Positions 19,777-30,220 of a stretch of DNA of 64,000 nt are shown piece by piece. The notes under the pieces were generated by a model. That model had not been told where the DNA came from. It searched no databases and saw nothing but the letters and a program-made list of their open reading frames with translations. A program made the position numbers and the translations under genes. The stretch covers positions 62,001 to 126,000 of the forward strand of contig JADJYU010000018.1 in assembly GCA_016719565.1 (NCBI GenBank), in the 5' to 3' direction. Each line of letters begins with the position of its first letter. The stretch's first letter is position 1. Source of the DNA: Ignavibacteria bacterium (GTDB lineage: Bacteria; Bacteroidota; Ignavibacteria; Tepidaquicellales; Tepidaquicellaceae).

Positions 19777-19978
19777 TTGTCATTCCCGCGTGCTCCTGGC
19801 GGGAATCCAGTCATAAAACGTTCTCATTTTAACAAATTCGGATCAAGCAGATCTTCCGTTCATCCGATTTCAAAAAAAAAATTATTCTATTGAGGATTTT
19901 CCTTTCAATCAAAGTATTCATATGGTCATTATTTAAAATTTCTGATTGGATTCCCGCCAGAGCACGCGGGAATGACAA
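19777..19978. repeat. Pair of inverted REP-like palindromes (CATTCCCGCG type)
   Basis: TTGTCATTCCCGCGTGCTC... at 19777-19810 recurs as its reverse complement at 19942-19978, differing by one inserted C over about 32 bp. Each arm is itself an imperfect hairpin (ATTCCCGCG/GCGGGAAT). The roughly 130-bp interior has no credible gene. The GTCATTCCCGC...GCGGGAATCC pattern is a widespread bacterial repeat type; the paired form suggests a small non-autonomous element. Confidence 0.75.
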
Positions 19979-20094
19979 ATGAATTTTTTTATTTGTGAAA
20001 ATATATTTCAAAATAATAAAAGAGACCCACTGCAATTCATATTGAACCAATTTTTTTAATTGTAAATTGATAATTAATAATTGAAAATTGCTCT

Positions 20095-20859
20095 TCATGA
20101 TGCTTTTTTAAGGCTTGCTTTCAGCTGTTCCATCAGGTCCTTTGTGCCGGAAGAAGTGACTTCTGATTTCTTCTGTGTGAATTTCTTGCCTTTAGATTTG
20201 GCTTTGATCACTTTCAAAAGTGATGCGGAGTATTCATCTTTAAATTTCTCTATATTAAATTTTCCGCTGTATTGGTTTATCAATGAAACGGCCATCTTAA
20301 GTTCGGCTGCCTTTACGCCGGTTTTAGGAGGCAATGAAAATCCTTCCGGTTCTCTTACCTCTTCTGCAAATCTTATTTTACTCAAAACTAAAACATTATC
20401 ATACGGTTTCAATACCGCAAGCATTTCTGAAGTTCGTAAAACAAACTGCGCTACGCCGACCATTCCTGTCTTAGTTAAAGCTTCTCTTAATAAAGCATAA
20501 GTTTTAACGCCGGACTTTTCGGGTTCTGCATAATACGAATTCTCATAATATATTGTATTTATTTCGGACTCTTTTACGAAATGATTTACTTCAATGATCT
20601 TGCTTTTTTCAGGCGAGGCGTTTTCAAAATCTTCATCATCGAGTAAAATATATTTATCCTTTAACTTAAACGCTTTTCCAATGTCTTCCCATTTTACTTC
20701 CTTTCCGGTTTCCTCATTTACTTTCCTGTAATGGATCTTTCCCATGCTTTTCTTTTCAACCATATCGAGATCAAGATTGCTCTGCTGAGTAGCGCTGTAT
20801 AATTTTACAGGAATATTAACGAGACCAAAACCGATAGAGCCTTTCCATATTGCTTTCAT
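20095..20859 (-). CDS. ku: Ku DNA end-binding protein
   Basis: A 254-residue prokaryotic Ku. It starts MKAIWKGSIGFGLVNIPVKL, the canonical N-terminus, and has the core EKxxMGKIHYRKVNEETGKEV and the bridge segment. It ends in a Lys-rich tail typical for LigD recruitment. The homodimer threads onto double-strand ends and recruits LigD, encoded about 0.6 kb downstream on the same strand. The frame is clean and the length is typical (250-300 residues). Confidence 0.95.
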   Translation of the reverse strand: MKAIWKGSIGFGLVNIPVKLYSATQQSNLDLDMVEKKSMGKIHYRKVNEETGKEVKWEDIGKAFKLKDKYILLDDEDFENASPEKSKIIEVNHFVKESEINTIYYENSYYAEPEKSGVKTYALLREALTKTGMVGVAQFVLRTSEMLAVLKPYDNVLVLSKIRFAEEVREPEGFSLPPKTGVKAAELKMAVSLINQYSGKFNIEKFKDEYSASLLKVIKAKSKGKKFTQKKSEVTSSGTKDLMEQLKASLKKAS

Positions 20860-20946
20860 AATATTGTTTTTCTGTTATGTCCGGACAATAACTTACAGCT
20901 GATTTCAATTTAGTAAATCCGGTGTTACATGTTCACATTGCTGATT

Positions 20947-20979
20947 ACAAAAAAGAAAGCGGAAGCCTTCTACTTCCGC
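20947..20979 (-). terminator. Rho-independent terminator after the DUF4382 gene
   Basis: On the minus strand GCGGAAG, a 7-base loop and CTTCCGC (20959-20979) are followed by a T-rich tract (20947-20958). It lies 24 bp past the stop of the minus-strand gene at 21003. Confidence 0.75.
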
Positions 20980-21002
20980 ATTCTAATTATATCAAAAGGT
21001 TC

Positions 21003-21728
21003 CTAATTATCCTGAATCCCGTTTTTATCGTTGTCTTTGAATGCTTTGAAATTGTTGTTCACATTATCTTTTATATTATTATCTATGTCATTTGAATTTG
21101 CAGGAATTCTCGGATCAAGATACAAATTATTTTCAATGAACCAGATATACGGCTTCACTACCATTGTTATGTTAGACAATCGTGCGTCTGAAGTTGCAAT
21201 TGTATCCGGTAACGTCAGGATCTGATGAGCTGATTTGGAAGATTTATACACAAAATAGTTTCCAAGATAACGGACTTTTACAACCACGGAATACTGTCCG
21301 TTTGAATCTGCAAATTCAGGATCAGGAACCGGTTCGTTATTATTTAATTTATGAACTTCAAATTTGATCTTATTATATGATCCCACAGGTATTATCTCAG
21401 AACTTATCTCATTCACAGATGAAGACAGATTCAGGAACAGCACAAATGGACCAACTTTAAAATTTGTAGAATCCTGATTGTTGTTCGCTACATTAAGCTT
21501 TATGTCTTTGACCAGGATCTTTACTGTATCCAGTACGAGAGTACCCTGTGCATCACCCAAGGAATCCGCTGAACTCATTACACTAAGACTAAGATTGTTA
21601 GCAGGTGGTGTTGTAATATTTGAATCATCATCACATCCATAAAATCCTGAAACCAATAATACAATTGTCAGGATCAGCATACTGATCTTTAAATTTACAA
21701 ATCTTTTACTTTTATTAATAATTTTCAT
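21003..21728 (-). CDS. DUF4382-type lipoprotein
   Basis: The start is taken at MKIINKSKRF (21728); an upstream ATG at 21758 would add ten polar residues before the signal peptide. The lipobox FYGC gives lipidated Cys32. The body (LSLSVMSSADSLGDAQGTLVLDTVKILVKDIKL... IPVGSYNKIKFEVHKL) matches the DUF4382 pattern of secreted beta-sandwich lipoproteins. The C-terminus is Asn/Asp-rich (NDKNGIQDN), like a calcium-binding tail. A terminator follows at 20947-20979. Function is unknown. Confidence 0.75.
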   Translation of the reverse strand: MKIINKSKRFVNLKISMLILTIVLLVSGFYGCDDDSNITTPPANNLSLSVMSSADSLGDAQGTLVLDTVKILVKDIKLNVANNNQDSTNFKVGPFVLFLNLSSSVNEISSEIIPVGSYNKIKFEVHKLNNNEPVPDPEFADSNGQYSVVVKVRYLGNYFVYKSSKSAHQILTLPDTIATSDARLSNITMVVKPYIWFIENNLYLDPRIPANSNDIDNNIKDNVNNNFKAFKDNDKNGIQDN

Positions 21729-21886
21729 ATTATTATTTTTTCTAATTTCAATTATCATTTTAAATTTTGGTTTTTATCATTTCTATTTTATTACTATCAT
21801 CATTTCCTTTTCATGGTTTATCTGACATTGCATTAAAATTTTACATTGTAATTAATTCCGGTAAACTCTGTGTTACGGTATTATAT

Positions 21887-22054
21887 TCATCTTTTCGAAA
21901 ACAGTCTGAAGATAAATGCTATTACAGCTATCACCGCAATAACAACAATTATCCCTACCCATATACCTGCCTGAAAAATATTTCCGATCATTTCACAGCC
22001 GGAATTTGTAAAAGACATGATTGCCATGATCAAAATTGCAAATAGTTTTTTCAT
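21887..22054 (-). CDS. Small membrane lipoprotein (55 aa)
   Basis: ATG at 22054 opens a 55-codon frame to TGA at 21887-21889. The product has a signal segment with lipobox-like NSGC (Cys20), then one long hydrophobic helix (residues ~30-50, VGIIVVIAVIAVIAFIF) and a short basic end (RLFSKR). Small proteins of this layout are frequent in Bacteroidota genomes and sometimes misnamed phosphatidate cytidylyltransferase. Function is unknown. It lies 63 bp beyond the end of the SDR remnant on the same strand. Confidence 0.65.
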   Translation of the reverse strand: MKKLFAILIMAIMSFTNSGCEMIGNIFQAGIWVGIIVVIAVIAVIAFIFRLFSKR

Positions 22055-22116
22055 GATTGCTTTAATTTTAATTTAGAATTTTTAAATGTTCTGATTAGAT
22101 CAGCTTTAAATTTATC

Positions 22117-22977
22117 TTATCCGTTTACAATTTCCCCGCCGTTTGGATGAAGCACCTGTCCTGTCATATATGATGAATCTTCAGATGCCAGAAATACAAA
22201 ACACGGGGCAATTTCTTCAGGCTGTCCGGCTCTTCCAAGCGGGACGTCTGATCCGAAAGTAGAAACTTTTTTGCATCAAAACTCGCCGGTATTAAAGGAG
22301 TCCATACAGGTCCCGGTGCAACAGCGTTAACTCTTATTCCCTTTTTTGTCAGTGAAGCAGAAAGTGATCTGGTAAATGTTACTATAGCGCCTTTTGTTGA
22401 TGAATAATCAATCAGTTCAGGACTGCCTCTGTATGCTGTTACTGAAGTAGTATTTATAATGGCAGCTCCTTTTTTTAAGAATTTCATTGCAGCTTTAATT
22501 ATATAAAAGTATGAAAATATGTTTGTTTCAAATGTTTTATATAACTGCTGCTTTGTAATTTTGGTAATGTCTTCCTGCGGGAACTGCACAGCTGCATTAT
22601 TTACAATAATATCCAGTCTTCCGAAATGCTTTTGAATTTTACCCACTGCGCTTTTGCAAAATTTTTCATCCCTTACATCACCGGCTAATAACAGGCATCT
22701 TCTTCCTTCGCTTTCAATCTCAGATTTGGTTTTGTTCGCATCTTTGTGTTCGTTTAAATAAATAATCCCCACGTCACATCCTTCCTTTGAAAATGCCAGA
22801 GCCACTGCTCTTCCTATTCCGCTGTCACCGCCTGTTATTATTGCCGCTTTATTATATAATTTATTCTTTACTTTACTTCTCAAATTCCGGTTTAGGGTCC
22901 ATTTCGAACTCTAAACCGGGCTGAGTTTTCTGAGTTTTCATCGGCTGTAACTTCCTTTTATCTTTTCCTTTTTGCAT
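22117..22977 (-). pseudogene. Stress-type short-chain dehydrogenase, two frame breaks
   Basis: The intact middle (ATG-less frame up to 22883) has the Rossmann motif TGGDSGIGR, NNAA and the catalytic S-Y-K set (NTTSVTAYRG... YSSTKGA). It is preceded in another frame by a family-typical N-terminus from ATG at 22977 (TQPGLEFEMDPKPEFE). It is followed after an A6 run near 22270 by the expected C-terminus in a third frame (VPLGRAGQPEEIAPCFVFLA... GQVLHPNGGEIVNG, stop at 22117-22119). These belong to the YdaD/YhdF-like general-stress SDRs. The 3' break is a one-base homopolymer loss; the 5' break is less clear. It could be sequencing error or a decayed gene. Confidence 0.8.
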
Positions 22978-23061
22978 GATCTTCAGGTTTAATTTAAGCT
23001 GGTTAAGCTATTGAGTTTCTTCCCTGTACACCCTGACGATTACACTTCTCCTTATTTTAAA

Positions 23062-23502
23062 TTATTTATGAAAAATTACTTTTTGATCTTCGTGAAAAGA
23101 ACTGGCACTAAGTTTATTCTTAAAAGACCTGAATCCGTTTGAAAGCGCCGATATAAAATTGCGGCTGTTTTCTAAAAGATTCCTGCTGTATGAGTGCAAT
23201 GATTCTAAAGTATTAACTACAGCATGACCTTTTGTTATAACGCTGTCTGAAACATCTTCTATCTTGTTGTATTGAAATTTAGCTCTGTCGGCAATTTCTC
23301 TAATATCATCTGTTACAATTTTCATATCAGAAATGACAGGTGTAATTTGCTCTGTCATCTCTATGACTTTATTCTCTATAGTTGATATTGAAGAAGAAAA
23401 CTTTTTCAAAGAGATGATCAGGTATACAGCAAGTACAGTCATTGTTAAAAAGAATAATATTTCTGCTATTCCTATGATTGTATTTAAATCAGATTCGATC
23501 AT
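23062..23502 (-). CDS. DUF948 (YtxG-like) stress-associated membrane protein
   Basis: A 146-residue protein with one N-terminal membrane helix (residues ~8-30, IIGIAEILFFLTMTVLAVYLII) and a long helical, probably coiled-coil cytosolic part. This is the DUF948/general-stress YtxG layout. Its ATG at 23502 overlaps the stop of the upstream ytxH frame (ATGA, 23499-23502), so translation is probably coupled. YtxG and YtxH pairs occur together in general-stress operons in other bacteria, which supports the assignment. Confidence 0.75.
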   Translation of the reverse strand: MIESDLNTIIGIAEILFFLTMTVLAVYLIISLKKFSSSISTIENKVIEMTEQITPVISDMKIVTDDIREIADRAKFQYNKIEDVSDSVITKGHAVVNTLESLHSYSRNLLENSRNFISALSNGFRSFKNKLSASSFHEDQKVIFHK

Positions 23503-23949
23503 AATTTTATATTACTTTTATTTTTGTTATCATTTGAAGAATAACTGTGATCTTTTGATTTATCTTTCTGTTTATTCCTTTCATCATTATAAGAATCGAC
23601 TCCTGATTTTACTGCTTCTTTTACACCTGCTACCTCATTACCGGCAACTTCTTTTCCATGAGTAAGATAATCTCCGGCTTCTTTTACAAGAGATCCAACT
23701 TTTTCCTTGCCATCATCATAAATACTTCCTGCTTTTTTGATACTTCTGATAACATCTCTGAAGTTTTATCTTTTGCATTTACCATAAGATGACTTGCATC
23801 ATCATAAAGCTCGCTGCTCTTAGCTGAAATATCCTTTCTAAATTCCTTACCGCTTTTAGGAGCGAACAGCAAAGCTGCTATTCCGCCTACTACACTACCG
23901 GTTAATAATCCGGTCACAAAACTTCCTGAATTTCTTTTTCATTTAACAT
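23499..23949 (-). CDS. YtxH-like protein, first copy (two homopolymer frameshifts)
   Basis: The core reads TGLLTGSVVGGIAALLFAPKSGKEFRKDI, the YtxH Gly-rich helix plus APKSGKE motif, followed by a helical region. As written, frames break in two A runs. Adding one A near 23930 joins it to ATG at 23949, which has a good ribosome site (AAGGAGAA). Adding one A near 23735 joins it to GSIYDDGKEKVGSLVKEAGDY... ending in TGA at 23499. The corrected end overlaps the next ATG by 4 bp, which strongly supports the reconstruction. A sigma-54 promoter lies 73 bp upstream. Confidence 0.75.
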
Positions 23950-24021
23950 TTTCTTTTCTCCTTAAGATTTAGTTTTAAATTCAATTATATATTTTTTTAT
24001 TTTGAACTTACTATATAGTTA

Positions 24022-24037
24022 TGCATTTTTAGTGCCA
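24022..24037 (-). promoter_or_regulatory. Sigma-54 promoter upstream of ytxH copy 1
   Basis: Reading the minus strand: TGGCAC, TAAAA, ATGCA. The -24 element is perfect and the -12 differs from TTGCA at one base. It lies 73 bp upstream of the ATG at 23949. Confidence 0.65.
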
Positions 24038-24132
24038 TAGATATATAGATATTTTAAGCGTGTTACTGCATTTAATTTCAAATTTCTGTTCCGATTTATG
24101 TTCTGATTCTGTCACTTATGTCAATAAATGTC

Positions 24133-24411
24133 AGAGATAGTTAGCAGTTAATAGTTAGCAGTTAATAGTTAGTAGTTAATAGTTAGTAGATTACAGTTTG
24201 TAGTTAGTAGTTAACAGTTAGTAGATTACTCTTAGTCTGTAGATTACAGTTAGTAGTTAAATTAAATACCTAATGAGTTTCTAAATTTTATTTGCGCGTT
24301 GCCTAGGCAGGATGAGCCTATGAAGGATAAATTTCTTATGAACACGTATTTCAGTAACTATTAACTTTTAACTATTAACTACTAACTACTAACTCTTAAC
24401 TACTAACTATT
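24133..24411. repeat. Inverted pair of degenerate heptamer arrays
   Basis: Degenerate GTTAATA/GTTAGTA/GTTAGCA copies at about 24136-24262 face CTATTAA/CTACTAA copies at about 24358-24411. The two runs are complementary and enclose about 95 bp without a gene. The stop codon of ytxH copy 2 (24403-24405) lies inside the right-hand array. The rest of the 23950-24402 gap holds only the sigma-54 site. Confidence 0.75.
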
Positions 24412-24797
24412 CTTGAATTTATTTCTTTCATCATTAAAAGAATCAACTCCGGATTTAAAAGCATCTTTAACTACAGATACTTCATTTCCGGCAATCTCTT
24501 TTCCATGATTTAAAAAATTTCCGGCTTCCTTTACATAGGATTCAACCTTCTCTTTGCCTTCTTCAAGCATATTTTCCGCCCTTTTTAATGGTTCGGCTAT
24601 AATAGATGAAGATATTTCCTGTGCTTTATTAAAAGATGATTTGCATCATCATATAATTCTGTGCCTTTAACCGAAATATCCTTTCTCAATTCTTTGCCGC
24701 TTTTTGGTGCGAACAGTAAAGCAGCAACTCCGCCAATTAAACTACCGGTCACTAAACCGGTTATAAAACTTCCTGTGATTTTTTCTTCTCTGTACAT
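24403..24797 (-). CDS. YtxH-like protein, second copy (one homopolymer frameshift)
   Basis: A paralogue of the gene at 23499. ATG at 24797 gives MYREEKITGSFITGLVTGS and the same FAPKSGKELRKDI motif. The frame as written ends at 24597. Adding one A to the AAA near 24637 continues into AQEISSSIIAEPLKRAENMLEEGKEK... FNDERNKFKNS, closely parallel to copy 1, and stops at 24403-24405. It is 84 bp downstream of the outer-membrane protein gene and has no promoter of its own that I can see, so it is probably driven by the sigma-54 site at 25589. Confidence 0.75.
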
Positions 24798-24881
24798 TTT
24801 TCTATTTCTCCTTATGATTTAGTTATTAAAATATATATATAGAAGAGCAGAAGAATTACTTCTGCTCTTCTGTTATTTTGA

Positions 24882-25478
24882 TTAAAACCGAATATCTATT
24901 CCCAGAACAGGTTCTATAAAACTGGATGAACCGTCAGGAGTAAGAATGTTGTGATACTTTGCTTTAAAAAGAAGATCCACATCTCTTCCAAGATTAAGAA
25001 CTCCACCTACTCCGGCATTGACTCCGAAATTTGTCGTCTGATATTCCGCAACCGGTACTGCATTCACTGTATATGCAGGCTGCATGAATGAATAACCTCC
25101 GATCCCCGCTTCAAGAAACAGCGATGACTTCAGATTTTTAGATGTAAAGTAGTATCTTGGACCTGCAGTGTATTGAAGGTATTTACCATCCGGGGCTCCG
25201 CCTACTGCTTTATTCGGGAAAAGCGAATAGCCAAACTTTCCGTAAAATCCAACTTCCTTGTTTACTTTATAACTCAGGTCAATACCGAATGTGGGACCTG
25301 ATTTGTATTTTTCACCAAAATTTCCAACCGGAAATGATACACCACCCAAGCCAGTTAGAGACCACTGCGGGAATGTTGATTTCTTAGTTGTATATTTCGT
25401 CTGTGAATTTACATTACCGGTGGAAAGTAAAATCATTAAAGCTAAAACTACGAGTGATATTAAATTTTTTATTTTCAT
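24882..25478 (-). CDS. Outer membrane beta-barrel protein
   Basis: A 198-residue protein with a cleavable signal peptide (MKIKNLISLVVLALMILLSTGNVNSQ) and alternating amphipathic strands (YKVNKEVGFYGKFGYSLFP, YLQYTAGPRYYFTS). It ends PVLGIDIRF with the terminal aromatic residue of outer-membrane barrels. It is probably an eight-stranded OmpA-barrel-like protein; no specific family is claimed. A near-perfect sigma-54 promoter lies about 110 bp upstream, and the second ytxH copy follows. Confidence 0.75.
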   Translation of the reverse strand: MKIKNLISLVVLALMILLSTGNVNSQTKYTTKKSTFPQWSLTGLGGVSFPVGNFGEKYKSGPTFGIDLSYKVNKEVGFYGKFGYSLFPNKAVGGAPDGKYLQYTAGPRYYFTSKNLKSSLFLEAGIGGYSFMQPAYTVNAVPVAEYQTTNFGVNAGVGGVLNLGRDVDLLFKAKYHNILTPDGSSSFIEPVLGIDIRF

Positions 25479-25588
25479 TTCTTGATCCTTTTTTTAAGTT
25501 AGTAAATATTTATTTTAAATAAGTTAAAGAGTAAATTAATTTGGGTTCTTTAAACGTGGTTTAATTTATTGCACTCAAAAATGACTTG

Positions 25589-25604
25589 TGCAATTTCGGT
25601 GCCA
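25589..25604 (-). promoter_or_regulatory. Sigma-54 promoter upstream of the outer membrane protein
   Basis: On the minus strand TGGCAC, CGAAA, TTGCA: a full consensus match (TGGCAC-N5-TTGCW). It lies 111 bp upstream of the ATG at 25478. Confidence 0.75.
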
Positions 25605-25699
25605 TGATAAAAAAATGATTTATCTGCGTTTACAATAAATTATTTTGGATTTAAATAAAGGTAATGTCAAAAAAGTCAGAAATTGTCAGACAGCTATAT

Positions 25700-25902
25700 A
25701 GTTAATAGTTATAGTTAGTAGTTAATAGTTAATAGTTAATAGTTAATAGTTAATAGTTAATAGTTAATAGTTAAATGTTAAATGTTAAATGTTAAATGTT
25801 AAATGTTAAATGTTAAATGTTAAATGTTAAATGTTAAATGTTAAATGTTAAATGTTAAATGTTAAATGTTAAATGTTAAATGTTAAATGTTAAATGTTAA
25901 TG
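25700..25902. repeat. Heptamer array switching from GTTAATA to GTTAAAT
   Basis: About ten copies of GTTAATA (25700-25774) pass directly into about 19 copies of GTTAAAT (to 25902). The period stays 7 bp across the switch. The surrounding gap 25479-26418 holds this array, the array at 26254 and promoters, and no gene. Confidence 0.9.
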
Positions 25903-26253
25903 TGATACTCACTTTAAAAAAATAAAGCCGGAGATTTAAGATAAGATTAATTGAATTATATTACTTACAAAATATATATATACTATTGAAAATAGTCGAG
26001 TATTATTTGGGAAGGAATGAAAATTCAATATCTTCATGTGAAAAATCTAAAGCCAGCTTAAAATGTCAGCACTAACAATAGATGAACATAACTATTCTCA
26101 CACAACTGACCGCCCTGATTATTTTTTGTTATTGTTGTAAAATAAATCGAATACTCTGATCTAAACCTTCTGCTTAATTGCACAGAAGAAAGTTGATACT
26201 ATAAAGAATATATTCTCTCACAGAATCTCATTAACAAATATCTTTTAAATATC

Positions 26254-26322
26254 AATTATTAACTGTTAACTATAAACTACTAACTACTAACTATTAACTA
26301 CTAACTATTAACTGCTAACTAT
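26254..26322. repeat. Degenerate heptamer array, inverted relative to 25700-25902
   Basis: Copies of TTAACTA, CTACTAA and close variants run in the opposite orientation to the preceding array, about 350 bp away. They end just before the kinase promoter. Confidence 0.75.
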
Positions 26323-26329
26323 ATTGTGT

Positions 26330-26358
26330 TTGACAGTTAAAAAATTAAAGTGTATTTT
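26330..26358 (+). promoter_or_regulatory. Sigma-70-like promoter of the kinase/regulator operon
   Basis: TTGACA at 26330-26335, a 17-base spacer and TATTTT at 26353-26358, 61 bp before the kinase ATG. The -35 is perfect; the -10 matches four of six. Confidence 0.45.
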
Positions 26359-26418
26359 TTGTCATAATCAGAGCCTAATTTTTTCTTAGTTACACATTGG
26401 AATTTCCAATTCATTTTT

Positions 26419-29400
26419 ATGAAATATAACATTACAAAAAAATTATCCAACAGCTATCAGAAGCTTGAAAATAAACTGCCTCTGGAAAAGTTTATACCTT
26501 CAGCTTTAATGATATTTCTTTTGTCTGTTATTATTTTAAGCATATTTACTTTCACCAATATTGAAAGATACAAGAGTGATATGGATTGGGTTAGCCATAC
26601 GAATGAAATAATTAAAAAGCTGGATGCAGTTTATACTCATAACATGCAGCTCACATTAATCAACAGAGGGTATGCATTACTCAAAGACAAGAATATGCAT
26701 TCAAGATTTGATTCTGTCAGGCAGTTATTAAAAACTGAAATAACCGATTTAAGAATTCTTGAAAAGATTGATACTAAATATATCAGTCAGGTTAAATCTC
26801 TGGATTCTTTAAGCTCTGTAAATATGCAGATCAATGAACTTCAGGATTTAAACGAAACTAAGCAGATAGAAATTACCGAGACGGGACGTATAAATTTCAG
26901 AGAAATTGACAGGATCATTCAGATGATTAAAAATGATATGATTTCATTACTGTCAGACCAAAAAGAATCAGCAGAATCTGCTAACGATTCTATTCAATTA
27001 TTCATAATTATTTCGGGACTGTTTACTTTTTTTGTAGTCGGAAGTTCATTATATATATCAGACCGGCTAATAAAAAACAAAAGCAAAGCTGAGAATCTGC
27101 TTTATAAATCTTATGAAGAACTGGAAGACCGGGTTAATGAACGGACACTTGAGCTTCAGGAATCAAATGAAAAATTGAATGAAGAAATTCTAATAAGGAA
27201 AAGGACTGAAGCGATAGTGCGTGAAAGCGAACAGAGATTTAAGATGATGGCGGATTCCGCTCCTGTGCTTATCTGGATCTCAGATAAAGAAATGCTGCGA
27301 ACATATTTTAATAAAGTATGGCTTGAATTTACGGGCAGAAAACCGGAACAGGAAATTGGGAACGGATGGGCGGAAGGAGTTCATAAAGCCGATCTGAAAA
27401 AATGTTTAGACACTTATTTTAATGCGTTTACTAACCGTGAAGAATTTGAAATGGAGTACCGGCTGAAAAGTAATAACGGGGATTATCTCTGGATCCTTGA
27501 AAAAGGAATTCCAAGGTATGAAGGAGACGACTTTACGGGATACATCGGCAGCTGTATTGACATTAATGAGAGGAAAAAAAATGAGAACTTTTTAAAGATA
27601 CAGTATGAAGTCTCAAAGACATTAACCGAATCCGCGACAATAGAAGAAGCGTCCGTAAATCTCCTGAAGAATGTCTGTACGGGAATTAACTGGAATTTCG
27701 GAATACTATGGATGGCTGACGATAAAAATGAGATTTTAAAGGCGGAATCTTACTGGAGCGAGGATGCTAATGATATAAAAATATATTCGGAATTAGAAAA
27801 TCCATATAAATTATTTAATAAAGGTATCGGCTTTCCCGGAAATGTATTTCAGAGCGGGAAATCAAAATGGACGGGAGACATTGGTAATGACAGGAATTTT
27901 CTGCGAAAAGACGCATCATTAAAAATGGGCTGGAAATCTAATATGAGCATACCTGTCTCTAACGGTAAAGAAGTGATTGCTGTGGTAGAATGTTTTAATA
28001 AAAAAAGCATTGAGGAAAAACAGGAATTGTTCGATGTTCTGGAATCTGCAGCAAGACAAATAGGAAATTTCATTGAAAGAAAAAAGGCGGAAGAAAAGCT
28101 TAGGATATCAAATCTTGAGCTCGAAGAAAAAGTGAGGGACAGAACTTCTGAACTGGCGTCAGCACTTGAAAAACTAATTAAAGAAAGTGAAGCGAAGGAG
28201 TTAATACAAAATAGGATCAAACTATTTGCACATGCAATAAGAAGTATAAAAGACTGTGTATATATTACTGATCTTGAAAACAATACTTTATTTGTAAATC
28301 AGGCTTTTCAAAATACATATGGTTATGATGAGGAAGAACTATTGGACAAAGAAATTCCGATACTGAATAAAAACAGGATCACCCCGGCACTGAAAAACGA
28401 TATAGATAATAAAACTCTTAAGGACGGCTGGAGAGGCGAACTTATGACTGAAAAAAAAGACGGCTCAGCATTTAATACTTACTTATCCACTTCCTCAATA
28501 CGAAATGACGAAGGCAAAGCTCAGGCCCTTGTAGGTATATGCCAGGATATTACTGATCTTAAAAATACTGAAGAATTAATTAAAAAAAGAAATAACCTGC
28601 TGAATGTCCTGAATGATGTTATAAGGTTTACAAACAGAACATTTGATTTCAGAAATGCAATTCATTATTCTATTAATAAAGTATGTGAGTATACTCACTG
28701 GGAAATAGGTCATTGCCTCCTTGTAGAAAATAATATATTGCGTTCATCACATATCTGGAATGAAGACATAGCTGTTGAATATCTGCCTTTTAAAGAAATT
28801 GCGGAGAACATAACATTTGATAATCTGGAAGGTTACCCAGGCAGAACTTTTACTGAAGGAATAGCATCATGGATGAGCATTAAGGATCTGACAGACCGTA
28901 AAGTGTTCAAACGTCAGGAAGTCGCGGATAAGCTGGAATTGAAAACCGGAATATGGGTTCCCGTTGTTATGGAAAATGAAGTTATAGGCGTTCTCGAATT
29001 TTTCAAGAAAGGTGTAGAAGCAATTGACCATGAGATCCTGGACTGTATAATAAACATAGGAATTGAGCTGGGAAGTCTGAGTGAAAAATTAGAAACAATC
29101 AGCAAAATTAAGCAGAATGAAAAAATTCTAAACGATGCGCAGCATATTGCTAAGCTTGGAAGCTGGGAATGGGATGTTGAAAAAAATATTGTAATATGGT
29201 CAGACGAAATGTATAATATTTATGAATTAGATAAAGAGGAATTTGATCCGACTTTTGAGGGATTCCTGGAGAGGGTTCATACTGATGACGCAGAAATGAC
29301 AAAGAATATTATCCGGAATGCATTTGAAAGCAAAACACCTTTTAATTTTTATCACAGGATCATAACTCCTTCCGGAAAGGTCAAAAGTTTAAAAGCGCAA

Positions 29401-30220
29401 GGTCAGATCTATTTGGATGAAAATGATAAAGTCATCAGAATGTTCGGAACCGGACATGATGTAACGGAGATCCGGGAAGCTGAGGAAGAACTGAAAAGAA
29501 CCAATGAAAAACTGATTCAGGCTCAAAAAGAACTTATATATACTGAAAAGTTTGCTGCTCTGGGAAGATTTTCTTCCGGAATAGCGCATGAGATCAGGAA
29601 TCCTCTTGCAAACATAAATAGTCTGGCGCAGCTTGTAGTAAAAACTCAAATGGATGAAAAGAATAAAAGACGTTTAAATTATATTATAACAAATGTTGAC
29701 ATAGCCAATAAAATCATTAAGAATCTGCTTAGTTACGCTTCTCCTGAAGATCTTGATTTCAGAGCTGTTAACTTAATAGAAATATTTAAAAGTATTCTGG
29801 AAAGTGTCGAGGCAAGATGTAAAAAATAACAACATAAAGGTCATAAGAAATTTTCCGAATGAACTTCCTGTATTGTATTTTGACAAACTTAAACTCGAAA
29901 GCGCTTTCATGAATTTTATTTCCAATTCAATTGATGCCATGATCGACGGAGGAACACTTACAGTTAATATTTCAGAAGACAGAGCATATAATGAAATTGT
30001 AATAAATATAATTGATACAGGCATAGGAATTCCGCCTGAGAACATTGATAAAATTCTGGAACCTTTCTTTACCACAAAGGACGACGGAGTTGGATTAGGA
30101 ATGGGCTTAGCGCATCAGACGATACGGCTTCATAAAGGAACTTTCAGCATTCAAAGTGATTTGGGAGAAGGAACTCAAATAGAAATTAAATTACCTGTAA
30201 ATAAAAATAAAATACAATAA
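26419..30220 (+). CDS. Membrane sensor histidine kinase with PAS/GAF array (one frameshift)
   Basis: Domain order is TM1 (~26-46), an extracytoplasmic CHASE3-like helical domain (~48-190), TM2 (~193-215), a coiled coil, PAS (~270-385) and GAF (~395-560). Then come a second PAS (~601-725), a second GAF (~735-890), a third PAS (~905-1020) and HisKA with phospho-acceptor His1057 (SSGIAHEIRNPLAN). The frame ends after EARCKK at 29829. One added A in the A6 run there continues into NNIKVIRNFPNELPV, the HATPase N box (FISNSIDAM) and G boxes (DTGIGIP, GVGLGMGLA), ending at 30220. The stop overlaps the regulator ATG. It probably senses an envelope signal and phosphorylates the neighbouring regulator. 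Confidence 0.88.

Noticed and set aside
19829..20098. 89-codon minus-strand frame between ligD and ku
   Set aside because: It runs through the palindromic repeat pair and has no protein-like composition.
25700..25902. CRISPR or centromere-like iterons
   Set aside because: The unit is only 7 bp and unspaced, and there is no replication or partition gene beside it.
27849..28283. 144-codon minus-strand frame within the kinase
   Set aside because: Antisense shadow of the PAS/GAF region, with Ser/Leu-rich composition typical of such shadows.
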